Below, piece after piece: positions 33,401 through 44,232 of a stretch of 64,000 bases of DNA. The stretch's first letter is position 1, and the number at the start of each line of letters is the position of its first letter. Source of the DNA: Adineta steineri (lineage: Eukaryota; Rotifera; Eurotatoria; Adinetida; Adinetidae); contig CAJNOI010000140.1 in NCBI GenBank assembly GCA_905250115.1, positions 97,307 through 161,306 on the forward strand, written 5' to 3'. Made by a program: the position numbers and the translations under genes. Below the pieces are notes generated by a model, which saw only the letters and a list, made by a program, of their open reading frames with translations, searched no databases and was not told the origin of the DNA.

Positions 33401-34824
33401 ACGACCACAATTCACATTTTTGTTTTCAAGGTTGTTTAGTCATAAAAAATTTAAAATATCGAAATTTTCTTATTATTATTTTTTATTATAAATTTATTTA
33501 TATATATAGTTATTTTTTATTGGTAATAAAAGTTTTTGTATTGAAAATATAAATAAAAAAGATTTGTTTGAGACATCTTATATTTTTTGTAGAGGAACTA
33601 TTTCGAGATTAATTTCTATTGTATTATTATTTGTTTATATACATATATTTTTAAAATTGAAAATAAAAAATCGATTAGATAATATTTAACAATGACACAC
33701 AAATATTACTATGTGTTAGAATCAGAAGAAAAATCAATTTAGTTATTTGTGAGCATTTTCTAACTCATAAAAGACAGAAGTATGTTAACGTTTAAATAAT
33801 TAATAGCGACTGAAAATAGTCAATTCCATTTGAATGTCTTAGACAAGAAAAGGTTAGTAATTATTTTAATACAAAGAACTTTGATGATATTTATAAAAAA
33901 ATAACATATAGATTTCAAGTAAAATATTTTTAAATAAAGGTAATATATTATTGGAGAGAAAAGAATTTTTTTTTTCTTTGTAGAACGTGAATTTTCATAT
34001 GACTATTTAAATCTTCAATGTCTTTTTCTTAAACTAATTTACCTATATAATCTTGAACTAATTATTGATAGAATCAATATTTGTGACTTACGTTATTTTT
34101 TGAATAAAAAATAAAAAGAATTCCTTATATATTCAATTAGATGCATTAAGAAAAGAACACATACGAGAAATTCATTTTGTATCTCTTCTATAAACATAGT
34201 CATTTCACAGTTCAAAAAAATTATATTAATATTGTTTAAATCGTTTTAAATTCACATATAGTTTGTCGATAATTAAAGTTCTTTTTGTGACATTTGATTG
34301 AATATAAACAGAAACACTATTTTAGATTATTTCCATATTTATTATTTATAAAAGACAATGTCTTTTCTTTTCTTTCACCTCATTTCCCATTAAACAGTTC
34401 TTTCGATAAAAGATAAACTATATATATGTTAGTAGACAATTATTTAATGTATTTTCTTCTCATAAAATTTCATAAGATAGTTAAACTAGTGAGTATCTTT
34501 ACATTATACTATTTTATTTCTACTGTTCATGATAAATTACATTAAAAAAATAATTTTATCTATTTTAATATATTCAAAACATAGTATTTTTTTGCGTTGT
34601 ATAGCAGTCATGATAATAGAAACAAAAAATCATACTGAAATCTGTTTGATTGAAAAGTTGGTTTCAGTAAATCAAATGATACACTGAGATTTTTTTTAAC
34701 GAATTCAAACAATACAATTTTTTTTCTATAGTATATTAGTGAAAATCTTAGTTTGTATGAAAACAAATGGAGCTTTATTTTAAATGTGCTCGAACCCTAT
34801 AATTCAACGATCTTATTTATTATT
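33401..34824. other. Long AT-rich intergenic stretch
   Basis: No gene or clear repeat. Very AT-rich, with many A and T runs. Confidence 0.4.
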
Positions 34825-36336
34825 ACTGTTCAATGTTTAGTAAAATTATGTAATATTTTAGTTACTTAAAATGTTGAAAATACAATAATTCACTTTTATA
34901 TTTCTTTACCATTTTCATTAATTCTTGATGAATCTGTTTTTGTTAGAAATATTCTAATCTAACAACGAGAACCTAGCCATAATCAGAGTTTATATAATTG
35001 TATATCAATAAAAAAAATCGAGTGTCATAGAATTTATGTATCTAAAAGCCTAACAGTTTTTATGGTTCTATCAAAGTAACATTTATTCCATAAAGATTAT
35101 ACTAAGATATGATTTATATTCATAGATTGAATGTCAAATATATCTTCTAACGGAATAAGTATGATATTAGAGCTGGACTAAGATAATCTATTATAGACTA
35201 AACATGTGATATTTTATATTCATAGAATTAAATTGATTCGAAGATATACGTTACTAATAGATATATCATACGTGTTGAATCTGTTTTTTAGGTAACTATA
35301 TGAATATATTTATTGTTATTCGAGTAACTATTTTGTTTTTTTATGGAATTTTATTGATAAAACAGAACTAGACGTTAACAAGTCTTAAAATCAATCATTT
35401 CTAATCCATTTTACTTTTTATCCTCGATAATAGAGACTTTCAATATTTCTGTTCTCCGTCTATAATAAGCATTTAATCAGATAAGAAATATCTGATACTT
35501 TCATCACTGTCGTTATTCACATATAAAATATTCTCTACATTGTTGTATCTAAAATTATAGCAAACATGGACCTTAGCAAAAATAATTAGCATTATTTTTT
35601 CTCATCAATAAAAAAATTAAATACAAGTCATTCTTCGTAATTAAAAATAATTGTAATGCAAGATAATAGTATATAGTTTTGTCATTTCTAATGATATCTT
35701 ATAAACATAGACGTATGACTTCATATATCTAGATTTACTAAATTTGTCTTTATTACCTATTCAATATGATGCAAATCTATGATGTCAGTAAGCAAGTAAT
35801 TACTTGCATGGGTATATTAGTGATATGCATTAAAAGTACTTATATCGATTTGTAAGTACCAAGTATTTTAAATTAAACCATAATTCATCTTTTGATATAT
35901 GCATGCATTATAGTGCTTATCAGGACTTCAACAAAAGAATTATTTCGATAGGACGTCCTCCACAGAAATAAGCAGGACGCTGCAATGCATGTATACGTTA
36001 ATAAAAAAAATAGAAATATCACATATAGGATGTCAATGTGCATGATTATTATTTTTATTCAAGAGAAATTAATACATACAACTTCAAGAGATAGGTTTTT
36101 CAATACTATCGATTCTAATATTTAGCTAATTGTTAAAGAGTTTATTAGGATATATTGATAATTCTTACTATGAGTTTTTTTTTAGATATTGTTTAACCTA
36201 ACATGAATGACATAGAAGAAATATATCTTCCATCGCATAATCAACATCAACCTGTATCAATATCTAATCATGATTGGGTTTCTGTAACACATAATCGATT
36301 GTAAGTATTATATCTCTTTCACTGACAAAAGATTCC
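34825..36336. repeat. Left arm of an inverted segmental duplication
   Basis: Read in reverse complement, this stretch matches 47060-49545. Shared blocks include AAGTACTTATATCGATTTGT near 35840 and on the minus strand near 47795, the region around 34960 with that near 49370, and exon 1 of the mucin-like gene with 47085-47190. The match ends abruptly after TTTCACTGACAAAA near 36336. Arms differ by substitutions and by insertions in each. Confidence 0.85.
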
Positions 36337-37430
36337 AAAGAGAAATTTACTAACTATTTAATTTTAAAGGACTAAGCGCTTCAAAATTTGGATTGGAGTC
36401 TGTACAGTGATTGGTATAGCTACGTTCTTCGCCGCATTACTTGTACCGATACTTCTTATCAATGGCAAATCAACATCCTTTAGTACTACAACCACAACTA
36501 CTCAAGCTACATCAATATCTACAACAACAACCTCGATCACGTCTACAACCTCAACTGCAACGTCTACGACGTCGACTTCAACAACAACTTCTGCAACATC
36601 AACATCTACGACATCGACAACCTCAAGAACAACTTCCACGACATCAACATCAACAACCTCAACTTCAACAACAACTTATACGACATCAACATCAACAACC
36701 TCAACTTCTACGACAACGTCCACGACATCAACTTCAACAACAGCAACAATCGGTGAGTTACCAAAATAAGTTAAGGGTATGAGTGTGGGTGTCCGTAAAT
36801 AATGGTCTCAAAACCTCATCGACATCCTCACCCGTATCCTAAAGATGATTTTTTTCTAATTCTCATGTTTGAAATGACTTTGTAGGTCAGTTACCACTCG
36901 TCAGTATTAATGGAACGATTATAGGTATATACAAAACAACTGTGGGCACCAACAGCACGACAGCAACACCTGGTAATTATATCGGTCAATATATACCGAC
37001 TGAATCACCGTATAATGCATGTGATAATAATACAGGAACAAAGTACTTAAGTTTTGGAACATGTGGAGAAACAACAATAGATAGTATATGTGGTTTGAAT
37101 ACTGGTTTGTATCTTGAATTGCAACGTGGTTTGTCATTAATCATTGGACTACAAATGTGTACAGGTAATGATTATCCAGAACGTGATCCATTTATAATAT
37201 CATTAGAAGGAAGTAATCTATCCGGAACAGTACTCAATCTTGGTACTAGTTGGACTCTAATCTATAATGGTCCTAGTGGTCTTCAAACAGATCCTGGTCG
37301 ATCTACTTGTGGACGATTTCAATCAATAAATAATACGATTCAATATAAAAGCTATCGATTTCTTGTTTCTGCCAAACGATCAATATCAAACAGCGTGCAA
37401 TATTCTGAAGTACATCTATATGGGTATTGA
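36203..37430 (+). CDS. Type II membrane protein: Thr-rich stalk and galactose-binding-like domain
   Basis: Three exons: 36203-36300, 36370-36752 and 36886-37430 (introns of 69 and 133 bp); 341 residues. A 37-residue cytosolic head leads to a transmembrane helix (GIATFFAALLVPILLING), then about 85 residues of almost pure Thr/Ser (ACN and TCN codons, a mucin-like, O-glycosylatable stalk). A final 180-residue domain has CDNNTGTKYLSFGTCGE, LQMCTGNDYPERDPF and YNGPSGLQTDPGRSTCG and ends in SVQYSEVHLYGY. This resembles the discoidin/galactose-binding-like domain common in bdelloid surface proteins. Probably a cell-surface glycan-binding protein. Intron 2 contains a G/C palindrome. Exon 1 is duplicated, inverted, at 47.1 kb. 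AATAAA at 37642. Confidence 0.85.
36772..36842. repeat. Telomere-like G/C palindrome inside an intron, copy 14
   Basis: TTAAGGGTATGAGTGTGGGT, a spacer of about 30 bases, then ACATCCTCACCCGTATCCTA. It lies wholly inside intron 2 (36753-36885) of the mucin-like gene. Confidence 0.65.
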
Positions 37431-38296
37431 TTCTTTGCACTTTAGAGTCTCATAGATCAATACGCAAATTACAACAAAAACTATCGGATTCTTTTACTTT
37501 TCTCCAAATTTGTACGATACTTTTTTTAATCAAATACTTGTTTTTTTCTCTTGTAATTTCATATTTTTATTCATTAACTTGTAAACTAGCTAATTATTGT
37601 GTTTTGTGTTTTGTTTGCATATCAAAATTCACTACTTACTAAATAAAACATCTTGAATAAATAATCAATATTCTACTGCCTATCAGAATTGATACAAACC
37701 AATAACTACGATTGCCTCTATTTATACGAGAAAATACGCAGAAAAAACATGAATATATATAATATAGTAGCTAAAAATTATGTTTTATTGCATGAAAATG
37801 CAACTAAACAGATGATATATTGATTCTCAAACAATCGTTTTATTTATAATCATTATAGAGAACAGCTCAATTTACGGACAATTATTCAGCATGATATACA
37901 AATTTCCTAAAAATATTTAAATTACAAATAGGTTTATTAATTTGTCAACAGGAAAAAACAAGTATATGCGAAGTTGTATCATTTTCAGTCAGCTGAATAC
38001 GTTTGCATTATGGAAAGCAACCATTTATTAAAACACGCATAGATACAAATGTTCTCATTTAAAAATGAAACGTTTTTAAATCATAATTATATTTAAATGC
38101 ATTCTCTCATTTAATCATATCTATAAAAGCCTACGTAAGTTTAAATGCATACGAAGAATTAATTTTTAAAAATATTATAGAATTTTCTATAAATCTTTTT
38201 ATTTTTGTTTGCAATATGTTTACCATTTTGACGTTTTAAACACTAAAAGATAACTTAACAGAATGGGATGTTTTGATTTTTTTTCAAATGTGAATC
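37431..38296. other. Intergenic, no gene seen
   Basis: AT-rich flank with AATAAA at 37642; no coding frames. Confidence 0.4.
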
Positions 38297-38312
38297 AAAA
38301 AGTTTGTATGCT

Positions 38313-38649
38313 TTTTTTTTTTTTTGATTATGCGGTATTTATTTCGTTCCGTCCAAGATATTTTTGTCATTTTTGTTAGTACAAGTACAATTTTAGAGGA
38401 CGCTTACGAAAAGACAATGATGATAACATAGTGAAGAAAGGAGTTACAAAGAGGAGAAAACAAACAAACTGGCGAGGTCGTATAACCATGTCCACGTGAT
38501 TCTTTGCTTATTCTTCGTACGAACTGTATATTTCTTCTTCCTTCCATTCTTCCATCATCACCATCACCCGACGAGCCAAGGGAAGGTATCGAACCTTCTG
38601 ATATCTGACTTAACAGTCAGACGCATAGACCACTATGCCATCCTCGACT
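38313..38649 (-). mobile_element. tRNA-derived SINE with target-site duplication
   Basis: Read on the minus strand, the 5' head (38648 to about 38573) is tRNA-like. The acceptor stem GTCGAGG pairs with CCTTGGC, box A is TGGCATAGTGG, the anticodon arm is TCTGACTGTTAAGTCAGA (GTT, Asn-like), and the T arm GAAGG-TTCGATA-CCTTC carries box B (GGTTCGATACC). One extra base before the D stem and an irregular anticodon loop rule out a working tRNA. A body of about 250 bases of no known origin leads to an A-run (T-run at 38312-38325 on plus). The direct repeat AAAAAGTTTGTATGCT at 38297-38312 and 38650-38665 is a 16-bp target-site duplication. SINEs like this are copied by a LINE's reverse transcriptase. 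Confidence 0.85.
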
Positions 38650-38665
38650 AAAAAGTTTGTATGCT

Positions 38666-39219
38666 ATTGAAAAAGTTTTTGAGAGACAACGTAGGAAAAA
38701 AATAAGAAACTGAACTTCACCAAGGGGAAGAACCAGATAATACTCACATTTTAAATCAAACTAAGTTTTCATTCAATGTATTAAACTGTAATTAGGAGTA
38801 CTTGAATGGGTATGTTAATCCTAATATTTTGTAAATAAGTTTAAATTATGTTTGCACTGAGTTCTTATTAGAATGCATTTTACGTACATTTCGAAGTTGC
38901 GTGACAAAGATAACTCATGTTTTTCTATGCAGACATTTTTTAAGTCTATAAATAATAGTCAAATATAGATAAATTTTAAAGCGAGTTTTAATGTTTAAAT
39001 AAAAGTATTGTAAATTGATGCTTTTGAAAATTATTCATCGTGGCTTTGATTGTGTAACCAAATAAGACAATAAAAATATATTACTTAAATGATTTCTTAT
39101 ATTATAATAAAACCGGATCTCATGTCAATTATGTCTCTTTTTTTGTTTTTTTATGTAAATTATAATACTATAATTATGAGATAAATATTATAATTCGAGC
39201 GAGAAGAAAATCATCGTCA
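38666..39219. other. Intergenic, no gene seen
   Basis: AT-rich upstream region of the next GPCR. Confidence 0.4.
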
Positions 39220-39227
39220 TATATAAA
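39220..39227 (+). promoter_or_regulatory. TATA box of the GPCR gene
   Basis: TATATAAA, about 100 bases before the start codon at 39325. Confidence 0.4.
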
Positions 39228-39324
39228 CGTTAAGGATTTTAGTATGCTTTACATTTATTTTCATCTGCAATAAACAATAATTTTCTGTGTGCGTCACTGA
39301 TTTTCATATACTACATCAGCAATA

Positions 39325-40338
39325 ATGTCAATATCAAATACTACTTTAACTACTATATCAACAGGTACACCATCTGATGGCATAGCTATACCTTTGATTG
39401 CTCGATTCTGGCTTTATCTTATCTCAGATGTTTTATCACTCATCTGTGGTTTTTTCCTTCTTTTTCATCTTACATTTGATTCAACTCTTCGTCGTGCTTT
39501 ACATAATCATGTCATTATTGCTGCCTTGTGTTTGTGTATTATTCGAGAAGTCACAACTATTCCTTGGACAATGCATGTTTATCTAGTTGGTGTTGTGCCC
39601 ATAAAATCACCAACATTTTGCATGATTTGGAAATTTATTGAGTCTACTGTTTATACCACACTAGCAAAACTTGTGGGATGGGCATCCATTGAACGACATA
39701 TTCTTATTTTTCACAACCAATGGGTTGCAACAAAGAGGCAACGTATTCTCATACATTATATACCACTAGCATTAATTATTATGTATGGTATAATACTTTA
39801 TGGTGTAGTTATTCCAATAAATGACTGCAACAGAAGGTTCAATTATAATGTACAAACATGTGGCTATGTTAGTTGTATATACAACTCTGCAGGATATTCT
39901 TTGTATGAATTTATGTCTGGTGGAGTACTGTCTTCTTTATGTATAGGATTTGGTAGTGTTTTTTTAATCATTCGCATTGCTATTCAAAAGCATCGTTTAC
40001 AGCAACAGGTACACTGGCGAAAATATCGGAGAATGACAATTCAACTATTGTCTGTCGCATCGATTTTCTTTATCTTATTTTTACCTCCTGTACTTTGGGG
40101 TATTTGTCAAAAACTTGGTGTTCTATCTACCGTAGGCTCCGTGTCTTATGGTTTATACGCAACATTCTTCAATATTTATGTTATCTTTCTTTTCCCATTT
40201 ACATGTCTTGGCACATTACCTCAACTTCGCACTCGAATAAATACAATAATTCGGTTGTTTTACCGACAACAACAACAACATAGAGTTGCTCCTCAACAAA
40301 TAGCTACAAAACAACCAATACGACAATCACGCTTATAA
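39325..40338 (+). CDS. Rhodopsin-like GPCR (ERH type)
   Basis: A single-exon, 337-residue receptor. The Thr/Ser-rich outer N-terminus has an N-glycosylation site (NTTL). Helix 3 is long and ends in GWASIERHILIFH, an E-R-H version of DRY seen in many rotifer and other invertebrate receptors. Helix 6 reads IFFILFLPPVLWGI, helix 7 IYVIFLFPFTCLGTLPQ. Outer cysteines (TFCMI; TCGYVSC) are present. The Gln-rich tail (RQQQQHRVAPQQ) is a CAA-repeat tract. It belongs to a different subgroup from the three other receptors here. AATAAA at 40398. The ligand is unknown. Confidence 0.9.
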   Translation: MSISNTTLTTISTGTPSDGIAIPLIARFWLYLISDVLSLICGFFLLFHLTFDSTLRRALHNHVIIAALCLCIIREVTTIPWTMHVYLVGVVPIKSPTFCMIWKFIESTVYTTLAKLVGWASIERHILIFHNQWVATKRQRILIHYIPLALIIMYGIILYGVVIPINDCNRRFNYNVQTCGYVSCIYNSAGYSLYEFMSGGVLSSLCIGFGSVFLIIRIAIQKHRLQQQVHWRKYRRMTIQLLSVASIFFILFLPPVLWGICQKLGVLSTVGSVSYGLYATFFNIYVIFLFPFTCLGTLPQLRTRINTIIRLFYRQQQQHRVAPQQIATKQPIRQSRL

Positions 40339-41364
40339 ATGAACAGAAAAAAAGACGTCTATTTAAAATTTATTGTATTGTTTGTGTAATTGTGAAAAAT
40401 AAATTCATTATTGTCTTTATCGAATGAATAAGCTTAGCATCTAGTTATTATTTATCAAAATTATTTTTAACTATAAAAATAAAGAGCACAGAGAGAGGGA
40501 GAGAGAAAAGACGTCATCATGATAACTATCTAGCATAAATAATTTTCTGCAACGATTATAGCTAAAGAGATGGAAATGAAAGCAGTCATCCTTCTATTCC
40601 CATTATTGTTTTCATTAGTACAATTTTAGAAAAAGAAATGAACTAACTAAAACTATTCATGTATTAATTTTTACGTAAAATGATATGATCAAAAGAGTAT
40701 ACAAGATTTTGAAACTTCATTTTTAAAAGCTAGTTTTCAGAGAGATATGCATGGTATGTATGAGATTGTGATAGGCATTAAGTGAGTTCTTATCAATAAT
40801 TGACATTATATCTTATATAAGAAAGGTGTACATTTTGATAAGATTTTTATTATTATTGTTAGTGTTGTTGTTGCTGCTAGTAAATGATTTAGATGTGAGT
40901 ATGGTAGGGATGTTGTTGAGGACGCAAGTGATTTTTTCACCCATACCCACGATTTTTGAAAATTCAATCGAACCGAACTTGAACCAGAAAAGTTCTGCTC
41001 GTTTGGGTCTCTAGTCAATTACATAAAAAACAATCTGTTGCAATAAAAAAGCTTTAGAAGAGGTTAAAAAACTGGAGGAAATATTTTTTATGGCGGAAGA
41101 GAATCTGATTCGAATTCATGAAAACAATGCATGAGATGATCGACTTGGTTTGTTTAGTTTTTATTTAAATCTTAAAAATAAAACTAATTTTTTTAATACA
41201 ATTAATTATTCCAAACAACTTCCACTTGCCCGAGGGATTCAATTCGCTTAAAAAACCAATCTGAATTTACTAACCGAGTGTTTTTTATGTTTTGTTTTTG
41301 TTTGGCATGATAAAAAAACGATCTTTCCGATTTAATTTTAAATGATGAAAATTTTCTAAATAGA
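40339..41364. other. Intergenic stretch
   Basis: No intact gene. It holds a GAGAGAGGGAGAGAGA purine tract near 40490 and the G/C palindrome at 40890-40952. Confidence 0.4.
40890..40952. repeat. Telomere-like G/C palindrome, copy 15
   Basis: GATGTGAGTATGGTAGGGAT with a second G-rich piece (GTTGAGGACG), then TTCACCCATACCCACG. Confidence 0.55.
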
Positions 41365-42420
41365 AAATCCTGCAGATTTTGAACATATATTATTCTATTA
41401 TTGGCCATATTTATTTGCATTCGTTGATCCAATAACAGCAACAACATTATCAAAAGTTTCAATACGTAATTGGTTAATATCATCATCATCAATAAATTCA
41501 TTCGATTTTGAACTTCAATATTTAATTGATTTAAATAGAGTTTTTTTAAATGAATATCGTGTACCAATTCCATTATGAACAGTAAATGAACAATGCTATG
41601 AAAATGGAAGATATTGGTTATATGAATATATTGATGGAAAAGTTTATGCTGATAATGATACAATACATTTATTGGATTAAAAAGACCATATTTCACTAGC
41701 CAAATGTATATCGAAATATCATCAATTTTTAATGACACATTCACCATCATTAACAACAAATAAAAGATGTACAACTGGAGAACATCTTCTTGATGAACTT
41801 AAACAAGCGGCTGTTAACAAAATATTTTCAAAAGAAAATCATTATTTATTTTTTGTCAAATAGAATTCAATTCCTCAATCATCAACAACAACAAGTGGAA
41901 TAGGTTTAGCAAGTCAATATTTTGTTGGATGTTATCCATTATTATGTCGATTATTACGTGATTCATTATCACGTCAACAAAAATGCAATATAAGCCGTAG
42001 TTATCCTATACATCAAAATCTTTGCCCAAGTTACGTAATCTAGTCACGTGATAATCTTGTTATTGTTTTGTTAAATTTTGAAAATGTAAATTATGATACA
42101 TTATGGCATGATCTTGTTGTTTATTTATCAACATTTTGTACATTATCATCACTATGAAATATAACTGATGTTGATAGAATGAGAATATTTATTGAAGAAT
42201 AAATGAAACAAATGTCAGGTAGTACAACAAGAGTTTCATCACAAATTGGACAAGAAGTTTTTCAATTAATTGTTGATGATATTATTTTATGTGCTATTGA
42301 AGAATCTACTTTTATTTATTGTCAATATATTCATCAAAGAGATAAATTTCAAGGACTTACAGCAGTGAAGTTTTATTATAAAAGAGCTCTTTGGCATGCT
42401 GAACATGTATTAAAAAAGAA
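41365..42420 (+). pseudogene. Relic resembling an APH-type phosphotransferase, six in-frame stops
   Basis: One plus-strand frame stays coding-like over about 1 kb: LFAFVDPITATTL, then RYWLYEYIDGKVYADN, then AKCISKYHQFLM, then SYPIHQNLCPSYVI, then SRDNLVIVLLNFENVNYD and WHDLVVYLSTF, ending RALWHAEHVLKK. The HQNLCP...LLNFEN order recalls the catalytic HxDxxxxN and Mg-binding D-F-E/D blocks of aminoglycoside/choline-kinase-like phosphotransferases, with the first Asp replaced by Asn. Stops interrupt it near 41577 (TGA), 41679 (TAA), 41862 (TAG), 42042 (TAG), 42156 (TGA) and 42201 (TAA), yet no frameshift does. A further piece (ADKKKEWDIFLCYFDH) follows a possible acceptor near 42611. The family is a tentative reading. 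Confidence 0.45.
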
Positions 42421-44232
42421 TTTTTTTTATCTTTTTCTAAATAAAAACTATTTTTTTTGTTTCTTCATTGTTCGTGAATATATTCACCTCGAAAAACTTT
42501 CATCTATTATTATTGAATTAAACTGAATTACAAATTCTTTCATTTTTTCCTATCTTGTTAATATCGATTTCGCTTCCTCGATTTCGTATAAGAAACTTTC
42601 TTTCTGTATAGGCCGATAAGAAAAAAGAATGGGATATTTTTCTATGCTATTTTGATCATATTTCAACTACATGGGACACTAGAAAAGTTTCTTCGCTCGG
42701 CTCTCTTGAAAGACTTGATCACGAACTAACCATACCAGTATAATGCTTAGAAACATTTAGGACTATATAAAACTGCTTTTTTTAATAATTGCATCTTTCG
42801 CTATAGTTTGTTTTTATTTAACAGAAAAACATATTAGATGATAATAAGATGAAATAAGAAAAAAAGAGCCTATTCTGTGCAAAATAAATACAGTTGTTCT
42901 ACGACCAGAATGTGCTTAGTAAGAATTTTGTTCGTTTTGAAAGCAAAACCTGCAACTATAAATCAAAAGTGATCTGATGTAAATTGTAGAGTTTCACACA
43001 CTGTATCTTATGGTGTAGTTTGTTTTTCTAATACAAATTATCAAAGGATTGAAAATTGCCACACAAAACACGATCATGTAACCTGTCTCACTGATACAAA
43101 AGAAATGAAATAGAGAGTTGCGGTTTTCAGCGTTTGAAAGAAGAAATCAGTGGTGTAGCCAGAGAGCTAGAGAGGCTCAGCTCCCACCCCCATCTGATAA
43201 AATTTTAGAAAAATGCATTTGTTTATACAAAATGTATTACTGTTTGCAATTTAATGTTTTATGCATCTAGTTTTGTGGAACTCATGTATCTTTTAATAAA
43301 AGAATATACAGTAAATGTAAATACAAGTTTCCATGAAATTTTAAAAAGTTATAAGTAGCTTATTTCAGCTGTGTACGAGACTGCATTGATTCGTTTTCAT
43401 CATGATACAGTAATCTCTGTTGTTGTAAGATCAGAATGAAAACTCAATAGATTTTAGATAGGTTCTATTAATCATTTTAAAAATATCTAGTTCTTTCTTA
43501 ATTTATGAAATATGTTATATAAATTATAACTTACAATTATCTAGTAATATAATATCATATGTTATAAAAAAAAGTAGCTACAGAATTAATTTTTGGTACT
43601 GTATTAGTAAATAACAATATTATATACAATGAATTGTATCTCGATGAATCTTTACAACGATTAGAATTTCTTGAACATTTCATCAATTATTTGGTGATTG
43701 GTAGGACAACAACATCTTGAAACCTCTATTGTTGAAAATAACAAAAAACTCATCACTTACAAGAAATTCCAAGAAAAGATGGCATGATACTTGTCCAAAC
43801 TTAAGAAAATCATATGATTCTTTTTTTTCAAAGAAAAAATACAAACAATCCACAACAGAATATAGAAAATACAAGAAATTATTCTGTTTAACTTGTTTGA
43901 CGAATATGATTATTCAAATTTCGCAAAAAATTCAACCACTCATCAAAAACAAAAACTAATTAGATCATAAAGAAATTTTGATATGTTATCATTTGATGAT
44001 AATCATTGACAACTTAGAAATTTGAACAAGAATTACATAATTAAGCACTAAAAAATGATGTTCTTTCATCTTTCCTGAAATTATGAAAAACAAAAGATCT
44101 TTTCAATTAATTTAATACAAAAAAACAAAATTCCGAAGTGTCGCTTTATTTATATTTAAACATTTTCACGATTCTTCTACAAACAAACGTTTAAGCACAA
44201 AGAAGCCAAGAAATATTTGCAGTTTCATTTTA
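42421..44232. other. Region of fragments without an intact gene
   Basis: Contains the hAT-like end at 43148 and a short coding-like piece near 43570-43690 (ATELIFGTVLVNN, ESLQRLEFLEHFIN) that I cannot place. The remainder is AT-rich. Confidence 0.35.
43148..43215 (+). mobile_element. Terminal fragment of a hAT-like DNA transposon
   Basis: CAGTGGTGTAGCCAGAGAGC followed by GGCTCAGCTCCCACCCCC is close to the CAGTGGCGTAGC...GCCCCC ends common in hAT-type elements. No matching opposite end was found in the window, so this is a solo end or a chance match. Confidence 0.4.

Noticed and set aside
36441-36782. A Gln/Arg/Leu-rich protein in the second frame of the Thr tract
   Set aside because: It is the +1 frame of the ACN repeat; only the Thr frame splices correctly to both neighbours.
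38573-38648. A functional tRNA-Asn gene
   Set aside because: The acceptor, D and T arms pair, but there is an extra base before the D stem, an irregular anticodon loop and no Pol III terminator. The target-site duplication shows it is the head of a SINE.
41202-41774. A 190-residue minus-strand protein
   Set aside because: It lies antisense to the phosphotransferase-like relic and has the Met/Leu/Ile-rich composition of a shadow frame.
43717-43959. An 80-residue basic protein
   Set aside because: Lys-rich composition typical of AT-rich noncoding DNA. A short coding-like piece just upstream does not join it.
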